DNA from: Isoptericola peretonis | GTDB taxonomy: Bacteria > Actinomycetota > Actinomycetes > Actinomycetales > Cellulomonadaceae | Assembly (NCBI GenBank): GCA_023241745.1 | Contig: JALQCY010000009.1 | Span: 48,611-112,610 of the forward strand | DNA length: 64,000 nucleotides | Direction of reading: 5' to 3' | Shown: piece after piece, positions 35,292-41,701 of the stretch | Layout: the number at the start of each line of letters is the position of its first letter | Position numbering within the stretch: the stretch's first letter is position 1 | The notes under the pieces: model-generated | Database searches by the model: none | What the model was told of the DNA's origin: nothing | The model's input: the letters and a program-made list of their open reading frames with translations, nothing else | Made by a program: the position numbers and the translations under genes

Positions 35292-35773
35292 GCCCGGGAC
35301 TCCGCGGTGGTGCCCTCGGCGGCGGACGCGGGCGCGTACTCGCCCCAGGGCAGGCCGCGCACCTTCCAGCCCTCGCGGTCGCGCACGCCGTCGAAGCCAG
35401 GGCCACCCTCGAAGCCCTCGAGGACGTTGTACGACGGCCCCAGGCCGGAAGCGGTCGCGAGGCGCGCCGCGCCGATGGAACGCTGGCCGGAGCGGCACAG
35501 GAACACGATCGGCCGGTCCGCGGTCACGCCCGCGGCGGCGAGGTCGGCGAGGAAGCCTGCGTTCGGGCGCCCGCCCGCCTGCACCCACTCGACGAGGACG
35601 GGGGCCTTGCCGGCCGCCGCGGTGTCGGGGACGCCGACGGCACGCCACTCGCCCTCGGTGCGCACGTCCACGAGGACGGCGTCGGGGTCGGCGGCGAGCA
35701 GGTCCCACGCCTGCTGCGGGGTGAGGTCGCCGGCGTACCCGTCGGCGGGGCGGGGGTCGATCTGGGTGCTCAT
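35288..35773 (-). CDS. Rhodanese-like sulfurtransferase
   Basis: This 161-residue single-domain rhodanese has DAVLVDVRTEGEWRAVGVPD and the active loop IVFLCRSGQRSIGAARLA with the persulfide Cys93. NVLEGFEGGPGFDG near the C terminus is typical of actinobacterial forms coupled to metZ. It may deliver or receive sulfane sulfur near the sulfhydrylase; this is inference from context. ATG 35773 follows GGGAGGA. That Shine-Dalgarno overlaps the 3' strand of the S-box P1 stem, so binding of SAM should block initiation. Confidence 0.93.
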   Translation of the reverse strand: MSTQIDPRPADGYAGDLTPQQAWDLLAADPDAVLVDVRTEGEWRAVGVPDTAAAGKAPVLVEWVQAGGRPNAGFLADLAAAGVTADRPIVFLCRSGQRSIGAARLATASGLGPSYNVLEGFEGGPGFDGVRDREGWKVRGLPWGEYAPASAAEGTTAESRA

Positions 35774-35783
35774 CGCAGTCCTC

Positions 35784-35892
35784 CCATCGGTCGTGGCGGT
35801 AGCACCCTCGTCCGGTGGGCCGCCGTCAACCGGCGACCGCCCGCGGGTTGCTGCGGCGTCGACGTGCCACGTCACTCGGCCGCTCGGGATGG
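35784..35892 (-). promoter_or_regulatory. SAM-I (S-box) riboswitch before rhodanese-metZ
   Basis: Read on the minus strand, CCATC (35892-35888) pairs with GATGG (35788-35784) as P1. Within it lie CGAGCGGCCGAGTGACGTGG (P2 5' half with the kink-turn GA), GACGCCGCAGCAACC (3' half of P2 and conserved GCAACC, 35851-35846), a cgccg/cggcg P3 hairpin (35834-35820), and GGTGCTA (35806-35800). These are the S-box core elements in order. The last P1 bases are part of the Shine-Dalgarno GGGAGGA, implying translational control without a separate terminator. I am less sure of exact P3/P4 pairing. Confidence 0.85.
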
Positions 35893-35900
35893 TCACGGCG

Positions 35901-35931
35901 ATCGTACGACAGCCGTCCGCCTGGTGGTCAC
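35901..35931 (-). promoter_or_regulatory. Promoter of the rhodanese-metZ transcript
   Basis: On the minus strand TACGAT (35906-35901) is a strong -10, with GTGACC (35931-35926) 19 bases upstream as a weak -35. Transcription would start near 35894, just at the 5' edge of the S-box. Confidence 0.65.
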
Positions 35932-36030
35932 CCCGTCTCGCGGGCCGGTCCGCCGCCGTCCGCTCGCCTTCTTCCGGTGAGCGTCGGGGCAGGCCCGCGT
36001 CCCACATGTCAAGAGGACACCGCCCACGGC

Positions 36031-36059
36031 TTGACACCCTCGGGCGTGCTCCCGACGAT
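36031..36059 (+). promoter_or_regulatory. Promoter of the SAM-IV transcript
   Basis: Consensus TTGACA (36031-36036), a 17-bp spacer and GACGAT (36054-36059). The start site near 36066 falls at the first bases of the SAM-IV aptamer. Between this and the divergent promoter (35932-36030) I see nothing recognisable. Confidence 0.7.
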
Positions 36060-36063
36060 GGAT

Positions 36064-36185
36064 CCAGGTCATGAGTGCCAGCGCGAAGCCCCGGCTCGCT
36101 GGCCGGCAACCCTCCTCTCGCGGCGGGGTGCCCCGGGTGACGACCTGGCCCCGCGCCGTCCGGCGCGCGGGCAAGCGCGGGGAGC
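36064..36185 (+). promoter_or_regulatory. SAM-IV riboswitch before the class V aminotransferase
   Basis: P1 is ccaggtc (36064-36070) with gacctgg (36142-36148). Inside are the SAM-IV core strings CATGAGTGCCAGCG, AAGCCCCGGCTCGCTGGCC, GGCAACCCTCC and GGGGTGCCCCGGGTGACGAC, nearly identical to the actinobacterial SAM-IV pattern as I recall it. P2 is gccagcg/cgctggc. The SAM-IV-specific 3' hairpin and pseudoknot partner follow P1: gcgccgtccggcgc and then GGGCAAGCGCGGGG. The Shine-Dalgarno gaggagg (36204-36210) lies 20 bases beyond, within reach of sequestration. Confidence 0.93.
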
Positions 36186-36217
36186 CACCTCCCCGGCACC
36201 ACCGAGGAGGATCACGC

Positions 36218-37663
36218 ATGACCACGCTCATCACCGAGCCCGCGGCGCAGGCCGCCCCGGCGCCCGCCACCGTCCACGACGTCCCGCCCGTGCTGCCCGT
36301 CGTCGGCGCGGACACGCTCGTGCCGCTCGTCGACGGCCGCCAGGTGCCCTACGCCAACCTCGACGTCGCGGCGTCCGCTCCCGCCCTGCAGGCGGTCGCC
36401 GACCGCGTCTCGCGAGTCCTGCCCCTGTACGCCAGCGTGCACCGCGGCGCCGGCTACCTGTCCCAGGTCTCGACCGCGCTCTACGAGACGGCGCGCCGCA
36501 CCGTCGGCACGTTCGTCGGCGCCCGGGACGACGACCTGACGATCGTCACCCGCAACACGACCGACTCCCTGAACCTGCTCGCGGGCTGCGTGCCCGCCGA
36601 CCCGGTGACCGGGGAGCGCGGGCGGGTGCTCGTGCTCGACATCGAGCACCATGCCAACCTGCTGCCCTGGCAGCGCGTCACCGACGCGACCGTCGTGACC
36701 GGCGGCCCGACCGTCTCCGCGACCCTCGCCGAGATCGAGGAGGAGCTGCGGTCCGCCGCGGTCGCCGGCCGTCCGTACGCCCTGCTGGCCCTCACGGGCG
36801 CCTCCAACGTGACCGGTGAGGCGCTCCCCGTGGCGGACGTCGTCGCCGCGGCGCACGGCGCGGGAGCCCGCGTCGTGCTGGACGGCGCACAGCTGGTGCC
36901 GCACCGCCGCTTCTCGCTCGCGGAGACGGGCGTCGACTACGTCGCCTTCTCGGGCCACAAGACGTACGCCCCGTTCGGCGCCGGCGCCCTCGTGGGACGC
37001 CGTGACTGGCTCGACGCCGGCACCCCGTACCTCGCGGGCGGGGGTGCGGTGCGCCGCGTGCGCACCGCGAGCACCGACTGGCACGAGGGACCCGCGCGGC
37101 ACGAGGCGGGTTCCCCCAACGTCATCGGCGCGGTCGCGCTCGCGGCCGCGTGCGACGAGCTCGCCGCGCTGGACCCCCGGGCCGCCGCCCGGCACGAGGA
37201 CGCGCTGCGACGCCGGCTCGTGGACGGTCTCGGGGAGATCGACCGGGTCGAGGTCGTGCACGTCTGGGACGACGCCGTGGACCCCGTCGGCGTCGTGACC
37301 TTCACGGTCTCCGGCTACGACCCGGGCCTCGTCGCCGCCTACCTGTCCGCCGAGCACGGCATCGGCGTGCGCGACGGGCGGTTCTGCGCGCACCCCCTGC
37401 TGGGCCGCCTCGGGTTCGACGCCGGGGCGGTGCGCGCCTCCGTGGGCCTCGGCACCGCGGGCGAGGAGGTCGAGCGGCTCGTCTCCGCCGTCCGGTCGCT
37501 CGTCGACGAGGGGCCGCAGGCGCGCTACGACGTCGTCGACTCCCTGTGGGTCGTGGTGGACGACCCGCGACCGGTGCCCGAGGGCTCCGGCCTCGAGGGG
37601 CTGCTCGCGACGGCCGCGCTGGGCGCGGACGAGGCCTTCGGCTGCCTGCCCGACGACCTCTGA
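36218..37663 (+). CDS. Class V aminotransferase / SufS-like cysteine desulfurase family protein
   Basis: The 481-residue PLP protein has SVHRGAGYLSQVSTALYE, TIVTRNTTDSLNLLA, DIEHHANLLPW, RVVLDGAQLVPHRRF and the PLP lysine K248 in AFSGHKTYAPFGAGALV. A cysteine sits in the SufS-like loop position, C390 in VRDGRFCAHPLLGRLG. This fits a cysteine desulfurase or selenocysteine-lyase-like enzyme able to mobilise sulfur as a persulfide. A tail of about 50 residues (DSLWVVVDDPRPVPEG onward) extends beyond SufS. Control by a SAM-IV riboswitch and divergence from rhodanese-metZ place it in methionine/sulfur metabolism. No suf or isc genes adjoin. Confidence 0.88.
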   Translation: MTTLITEPAAQAAPAPATVHDVPPVLPVVGADTLVPLVDGRQVPYANLDVAASAPALQAVADRVSRVLPLYASVHRGAGYLSQVSTALYETARRTVGTFVGARDDDLTIVTRNTTDSLNLLAGCVPADPVTGERGRVLVLDIEHHANLLPWQRVTDATVVTGGPTVSATLAEIEEELRSAAVAGRPYALLALTGASNVTGEALPVADVVAAAHGAGARVVLDGAQLVPHRRFSLAETGVDYVAFSGHKTYAPFGAGALVGRRDWLDAGTPYLAGGGAVRRVRTASTDWHEGPARHEAGSPNVIGAVALAAACDELAALDPRAAARHEDALRRRLVDGLGEIDRVEVVHVWDDAVDPVGVVTFTVSGYDPGLVAAYLSAEHGIGVRDGRFCAHPLLGRLGFDAGAVRASVGLGTAGEEVERLVSAVRSLVDEGPQARYDVVDSLWVVVDDPRPVPEGSGLEGLLATAALGADEAFGCLPDDL

Positions 37664-37681
37664 GGATCGCCTCGGACGGAC

Positions 37682-37722
37682 ACGACGACGGGGCCCACCG
37701 AGCGGTGGCGCCCCGTCGTCGT
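37682..37722. terminator. Bidirectional hairpin
   Basis: acgacgacggggc (37682-37694) pairs perfectly with 37710-37722, and ccacc/cggtgg-type pairing continues the stem inward. It lies between the aminotransferase stop and the convergent CsbD-like stop. Confidence 0.85.
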
Positions 37723-37729
37723 CAGCAGG

Positions 37730-37903
37730 TCACTTCTTGAACGCGTCCTTGGCGTCGTCACCCGCCTGCTTGAGGTTCGCGCTGGACTGCTGGGCCTTGC
37801 CCTCGGCCTCTTTCGCCTCGTCGTCGGTGAGCTTGCCCTTCGTCTCCTTGGCCTTGCCCTCGGCCTCTTCCGCGAGGTGCTTGGCCTTGTCTCCGAGTCC
37901 CAT
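37730..37903 (-). CDS. CsbD-like small stress protein
   Basis: This 57-residue leftward protein begins MGLGDKAKHLAEEAEGKAKE and contains two EAEGKA repeats, ending KQAGDDAKDAFKK. It is hydrophilic, Lys/Glu/Ala-rich and without Cys or Trp, matching CsbD-family (general-stress, sigma-B regulon) proteins. Biochemical function is unknown. ATG 37903 has a strong aaggag Shine-Dalgarno. It is monocistronic, with terminators on its 3' side. Confidence 0.85.
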   Translation of the reverse strand: MGLGDKAKHLAEEAEGKAKETKGKLTDDEAKEAEGKAQQSSANLKQAGDDAKDAFKK

Positions 37904-38012
37904 GGGGCTCCTTCCGTCGTCGAACGGCCTCGTACCTCGAAAATAGGACCGTGCCCGGGTGCTCGCACCCGGATGTCCCCGGCCGTGGTGGGAAGCCGGG
38001 CGTCCGGGCAGG

Positions 38013-38906
38013 TCAGGGTGTCGGCCTGCCGAACTCCTCGATCAGCACCGGGTACTGCTCGGACCCGTGCCCCGCGGCGACCGCCCGGTCCGCGAGCGCC
38101 TTGAACAGCCTCGGGAGCTCGGTGCTCACGCCGAGCGCCTCGCTCTCGTCCAGCAGGTGCGACATCGCCCGCGCGTCGGTCTCCAGGGCCGAGACCTCCG
38201 CGGGGAACGAGCCGCCGTCGACCTGCTCCGCGTACCCCGGCAGCCAGCCGGCCACGCCCACCGCGATCTGCTGCGCGAACGGCGCGAACGACGCGGCGTC
38301 GACACCTGCCGTGCGGAGCATGGCCGTGCCGTGCAGCCAGGCGTTGAGCACGCTCCACATCATCGTCAGGCCGGCCGCGTCGTAGAGCGACGCGAGCCCG
38401 GGGTCCTCGCCGAGGTACGTGGCGGTGCCGAGCGCGGCGAGCGTCGGCGAGTGCTCCTCGAAGGCGGTCCTGGGGCCGCTGTGCAGGATGACGGCGTCGG
38501 CGGTCCCGATCGCCGGCGGCACGGCCATGATCGCGCCGTCGAGGTAGCGAGCGCCGCGCCGCTCGGCCCAGCGGGCGGTCTCCCGGGCCTGTGCCGAGCT
38601 GCCGGACGTGAGGTTGACCAGCGTGGTGCCCCTCAGGTCGACGCCGTCCTGCCCGAGCAGCGAGCGCACGGCCTCGTCGTCGGTGAGGCAGAGGATCGTC
38701 AGGTCGGCGGAGCGCAGCGCGTCGCCCGCCGAGGGGGCCAGGAGCGCACCGTCCGCCACGAGCGCGTCGGCCTTGGACGGGGTGCGGTTCCAGACGGTGA
38801 CGCGGTGGCCCGCCCGCAGGAGGGCGTGGGCGAGGGCGCGGCCCATGAGACCGAGGCCGAGGACCGAGACGGTCGCGGGGGACGAGTGGTGGTTTCCGGT
38901 GGTCAT
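38013..38906 (-). CDS. NAD(P)-dependent beta-hydroxyacid dehydrogenase / imine reductase-like protein
   Basis: The 297-residue protein has the Rossmann motif VSVLGLGLMGRALAHALLRA followed by VTVWNRTPSKADALV, which indicates NADP. DLTILCLTDDEAVRSLL and NLTSGSSAQARETARWAE follow, where the usual catalytic-domain signature of 6-phosphogluconate-type dehydrogenases is altered. YLDGAIMAVPPAIGTADAVIL and a helical C-terminal half resemble imine reductases. The substrate is open. ATG 38906 is preferred because a MerR-type promoter ends 6 bases upstream; the ATG at 38927 lies inside that promoter's operator. Confidence 0.85.
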   Translation of the reverse strand: MTTGNHHSSPATVSVLGLGLMGRALAHALLRAGHRVTVWNRTPSKADALVADGALLAPSAGDALRSADLTILCLTDDEAVRSLLGQDGVDLRGTTLVNLTSGSSAQARETARWAERRGARYLDGAIMAVPPAIGTADAVILHSGPRTAFEEHSPTLAALGTATYLGEDPGLASLYDAAGLTMMWSVLNAWLHGTAMLRTAGVDAASFAPFAQQIAVGVAGWLPGYAEQVDGGSFPAEVSALETDARAMSHLLDESEALGVSTELPRLFKALADRAVAAGHGSEQYPVLIEEFGRPTP

Positions 38907-38944
38907 GGCAGCATCGTCGACGTTCATACCGGTGTGAAGGTCAA
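38907..38944 (-). promoter_or_regulatory. MerR-type promoter with 20-bp spacer and operator
   Basis: On the minus strand TTGACC (38944-38939) and GACGAT (38918-38913) are 20 bp apart, the stretched spacing activated by MerR proteins. The spacer holds the near-palindrome TTCATACCGGTGTGAA (38923-38938). Six bases separate the -10 from ATG 38906. Confidence 0.7.
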
Positions 38945-38954
38945 GGGGGACACG

Positions 38955-39362
38955 ATGCGGATCGGGGAGCTGAGCCGTCGCACGGGCGTCCGGGCCCACC
39001 AGCTGCGCTACTACGAGGCCCAGGGCCTGCTGGAGGCGGCGCGGAGCGCGAACGGCTACCGCGTGTTCGACGAGGAGGCCGTCCTGCGGGTGCGGCAGAT
39101 CCGGCACCTCCTCGGCGCGGGGCTGTCCTCCGAGGACATCGCCTTCGTGCTGCCCTGTGCGGTCGGGGAGGCGCCGGAGCTGCCCGGCTGCCCCGAGCTC
39201 GTGACGGCGATGCGCACCCGGCTGCAGCGGGTGGAGGACCAGATGTCCAGGCTCGCGCGGTCGCGCTCCGCGCTGGCCGGGTACATCGCCGCGGCGGAAC
39301 GGACCGGCGGTGAGGGGTACGCGCCGCTCGGCAGCGCCGATCCGGAGCCGATCTCCGCGTGA
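38955..39362 (+). CDS. MerR family transcriptional regulator
   Basis: The 135-residue protein begins MRIGELSRRTGVRAHQLRYY with EAQGLLEAARSANGYRVFDE, the MerR winged-helix domain. A coiled-coil dimerisation helix follows, including TAMRTRLQRVEDQMSRLARS. Two cysteines (LPCAVGEAPELPGC) lie where some MerR proteins bind effectors, so a redox or metal role is possible but not shown. ATG 38955 has aaggggga. It diverges from the imine-reductase-like gene and should activate it through the stretched promoter at 38907-38944. Confidence 0.93.
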   Translation: MRIGELSRRTGVRAHQLRYYEAQGLLEAARSANGYRVFDEEAVLRVRQIRHLLGAGLSSEDIAFVLPCAVGEAPELPGCPELVTAMRTRLQRVEDQMSRLARSRSALAGYIAAAERTGGEGYAPLGSADPEPISA

Positions 39363-39419
39363 GGCGTCCCGGCCGTCCCCCGGGTCAGGGGGCGGCCGGT
39401 CGTCGCTCCCGCCTCCCGG

Positions 39420-40895
39420 TCACCAGGCGGGCGGGTGCCGCTCCGTCCAGCGCCACCGGTCCTCCAGCTGGGCCGCGAGGGCGAGCAGCGTCGCCTCGCC
39501 GCCGGGCCGGCCGATCAGCTGGATCCCCATCGGGAGGCCGTCGTCGGTCCACCGTGCCGGCACCGTGATCGCGGGCAGCCCGGCCACGTTGAGCATCGAC
39601 GTCCACGGCGTGTACTGGCACTGCTGCTCGAAGTTGCGCTCCGGGTCCTCCGGGTCGAACCAGCCGATCGGGCGCGGGGTCCTCGCCAGGGCGGGGGTCA
39701 CCACGGCGTCGAACCGGGAGAGCTGGGCGACGAGCCGGCGCTCGAACGCGGTGAGCGCCCGCAGCGCCTCGGCGAGCTCGCGCGCGGGCACCTGACGGCC
39801 CCGCTCGATCAGCCAGCGGGTGAGCGGCTCCAGGCGGGCCAGGCGGTCAGGGTCGTCGACGGGGACGGCGGAGGCCCCCGCCATCCACAGGGTGCGGAAT
39901 GCCGGCCCGTAGGAGGGGGCCGGCTCGAGTGCGAGGTCCTCGACGTCGTGCCCGAGCCCGGTGAGCGTCGTGACGCCGGCGTCGAGCGCCGCCCGCGCCT
40001 CGACCGACGTCGAGATCTCGTAGAAGTCGTCCCACGCGGAGTCCGTCGTGACGGCCAGGCGGAACCGGCCCTGCACGTCCTCTCCGCCGCCTCCCGCGAC
40101 CTCGCCGCGGCGGGCGGCGGCGAGGTACTCCCCGGCGCGGGCGGACGGCGCGCGCAGGGTCAGCGGGTGCGCCACCCGCCCGTCGGGCGACCACGTCAGC
40201 ATGCCCTCCAGCAGCAGGGCGGTGTCCTCGGTCGTCCGGGCCAGGGGGCCGTTCACCACCAGGCCGCCCAACGACTCCTGGCCCGAGCCGGCGGGCACGA
40301 GCCCGCGGCTCGGCTTGAGCCCGACGACGCCGCACGCGGCGGCGGGGATGCGGACGGACCCTCCGCCGTCGGACCCGGGGGCGAAGGGCAGCAGCCCGGC
40401 CGCGACCGCCACGGCCGCGCCGCCGCTGGACCCGCCCGCCCCGAGCGCCGGGTCCCACGGGTTGCGCGCGACCGGCCCGGCGAGCGGCTCGGTGTACGCG
40501 GGGAAGCCCAGCTCGGGAGCCGTGGTGCGGCCGAGGCTCACCACCCCGGCGGCGTCCAGCACGTCGACGATCTCGTCGCTCACCGGCGACACGACGGCGT
40601 CGTCGCCCGCGAAGGCGCGCGAGCCGAGCCCGGTGGGCACGCCGGCCCGCAACCACAGGTCCTTGTCGCCGACGGGCAGCCCCCACAACGTCGCCCGGCC
40701 GTGCGGGCCCTCGCGCTCCAGGTCGGCCGCCCGCTCGCGCGCCGCCTCCGGGTCGACGGAGACGAAAGCCCCCAGCCCCCGGTCGGCGCGCTCGATCCGC
40801 GCCAGGAAGTGGCCGGCCACCTCGGTGGGCGTGACCTCGCCCGCCCGCAGCAGGTCGCGCAGCCGGGCGGCGGTGAGCTCGTGGAGGTCGTCCAT
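39420..40895 (-). CDS. Amidase signature family amidase
   Basis: The 491-residue enzyme has the Ser-cisSer-Lys triad of the amidase signature family: Lys78 in LPVGDKDLW, cis-Ser in GAGGSSGGAAVAVAAGL, and the nucleophile Ser180 in FAPGSDGGGSVRIPAAACG. LKPSRGLVPAG and SMLNVAGLPAITVPARW are also typical. It hydrolyses an amide, but could equally be an aryl-acylamidase or allophanate-type enzyme. It lacks gatB/gatC neighbours, so is not GatA. ATG 40895 has no Shine-Dalgarno but follows TAGCGT by seven bases. Confidence 0.93.
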   Translation of the reverse strand: MDDLHELTAARLRDLLRAGEVTPTEVAGHFLARIERADRGLGAFVSVDPEAARERAADLEREGPHGRATLWGLPVGDKDLWLRAGVPTGLGSRAFAGDDAVVSPVSDEIVDVLDAAGVVSLGRTTAPELGFPAYTEPLAGPVARNPWDPALGAGGSSGGAAVAVAAGLLPFAPGSDGGGSVRIPAAACGVVGLKPSRGLVPAGSGQESLGGLVVNGPLARTTEDTALLLEGMLTWSPDGRVAHPLTLRAPSARAGEYLAAARRGEVAGGGGEDVQGRFRLAVTTDSAWDDFYEISTSVEARAALDAGVTTLTGLGHDVEDLALEPAPSYGPAFRTLWMAGASAVPVDDPDRLARLEPLTRWLIERGRQVPARELAEALRALTAFERRLVAQLSRFDAVVTPALARTPRPIGWFDPEDPERNFEQQCQYTPWTSMLNVAGLPAITVPARWTDDGLPMGIQLIGRPGGEATLLALAAQLEDRWRWTERHPPAW

Positions 40896-40908
40896 GCCCC
40901 GCACGCTA
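40896..40908 (-). promoter_or_regulatory. Predicted leaderless amidase promoter
   Basis: On the minus strand TAGCGT (40908 to 40903) is followed by seven bases and ATG 40895. Confidence 0.5.
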
Positions 40909-40995
40909 CCGACCCGCCGGGCCGCCGAGCACGCAGCGTGCCCGGGATGCGGCCGCGGTACGTCGTGCCGCTGCCGGTTCGGCGAGGATGGGCCG

Positions 40996-41568
40996 GTGAC
41001 CCACGACCTCGTCCTCGCCGGCCACGGCGTCCGCCTGGAACCGCTCGGCCCGCAGCATGCCGCTGCTCTCTTCCCGCTCGTCGACGCCGACCTGTGGTTC
41101 GGCATGGCGTCGCCCGTCCCCGCGTCCGTGGCGGACCTGCAGGCCTGGGTCGAGGCGGGCGTCGCCACCCCGGGCACGACGGCGTTCGCCGTCGTCGGCG
41201 AGGGCGGCGAGGTGCGCGGCACCACGCGCTTCTACGACCTGGTACCGGGCCCCGGCCGGGTGGAGATCGGCGCCACCTTCTACGGCCGGGAGTGGTGGGG
41301 CGGGCCGACCAACCCGGCCTGCAAGCTCCTGCTGCTGCTTCACGCGTTCGAGGAGTGGGGTCTGCGCCGGGTCGCGCTGCGCGCCGACTCCCGCAACGCC
41401 CGGTCGTGCGCGGCCATCCAGCGGCTCGGCGCGAGACCGGAGGGCGTGCTGCGCAAGCACCGCGTCGCCGCCGACGGCACGGTCGGCGACACCGCGTACT
41501 TCTCGATCGTCGACGACGAGTGGCCCGGCGTGCGCGCCGGCCTGGAGCGCCGCCTCTCCGAGGTCTGA
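40996..41568 (+). CDS. GNAT acetyltransferase, RimJ/RimL-like
   Basis: The 190-residue protein begins LVLAGHGVRLEPLGPQHAAA, the opening of RimJ/RimL-type N-acetyltransferases. VEIGATFYGREWWGGPTNPA, then RRVALRADSRNARSCAAIQRLGAR (given as RRVALRADSRNA and RSCAAIQRLGA) and RPEGVLRKH complete the fold. These acetylate protein N termini or amino acids and antibiotics. GTG 40996 is preceded by GAGGAT with a six-base gap, suggesting leaderless expression. It is divergent from the amidase. Confidence 0.85.
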   Translation: MTHDLVLAGHGVRLEPLGPQHAAALFPLVDADLWFGMASPVPASVADLQAWVEAGVATPGTTAFAVVGEGGEVRGTTRFYDLVPGPGRVEIGATFYGREWWGGPTNPACKLLLLLHAFEEWGLRRVALRADSRNARSCAAIQRLGARPEGVLRKHRVAADGTVGDTAYFSIVDDEWPGVRAGLERRLSEV

Positions 41569-41701
41569 CGGTTCGACGGGTCCCGGCAGCCGGGCGGTGA
41601 GACCCTGGCGGGAGGACGGCAGGTAGGGTCGACGGCCGGCCCGGGCCAGGCGTGACGTCGTCGGCTCGCCGCCAGACCTGTCCCCGAGCCCTGGAGATCC
41701 T

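Noticed and set aside
39420-40895. GatA subunit of the amidotransferase
   Set aside because: The amidase triad is shared, but there are no gatB or gatC genes nearby and the C-terminal part does not show GatA features; a general amidase is safer.
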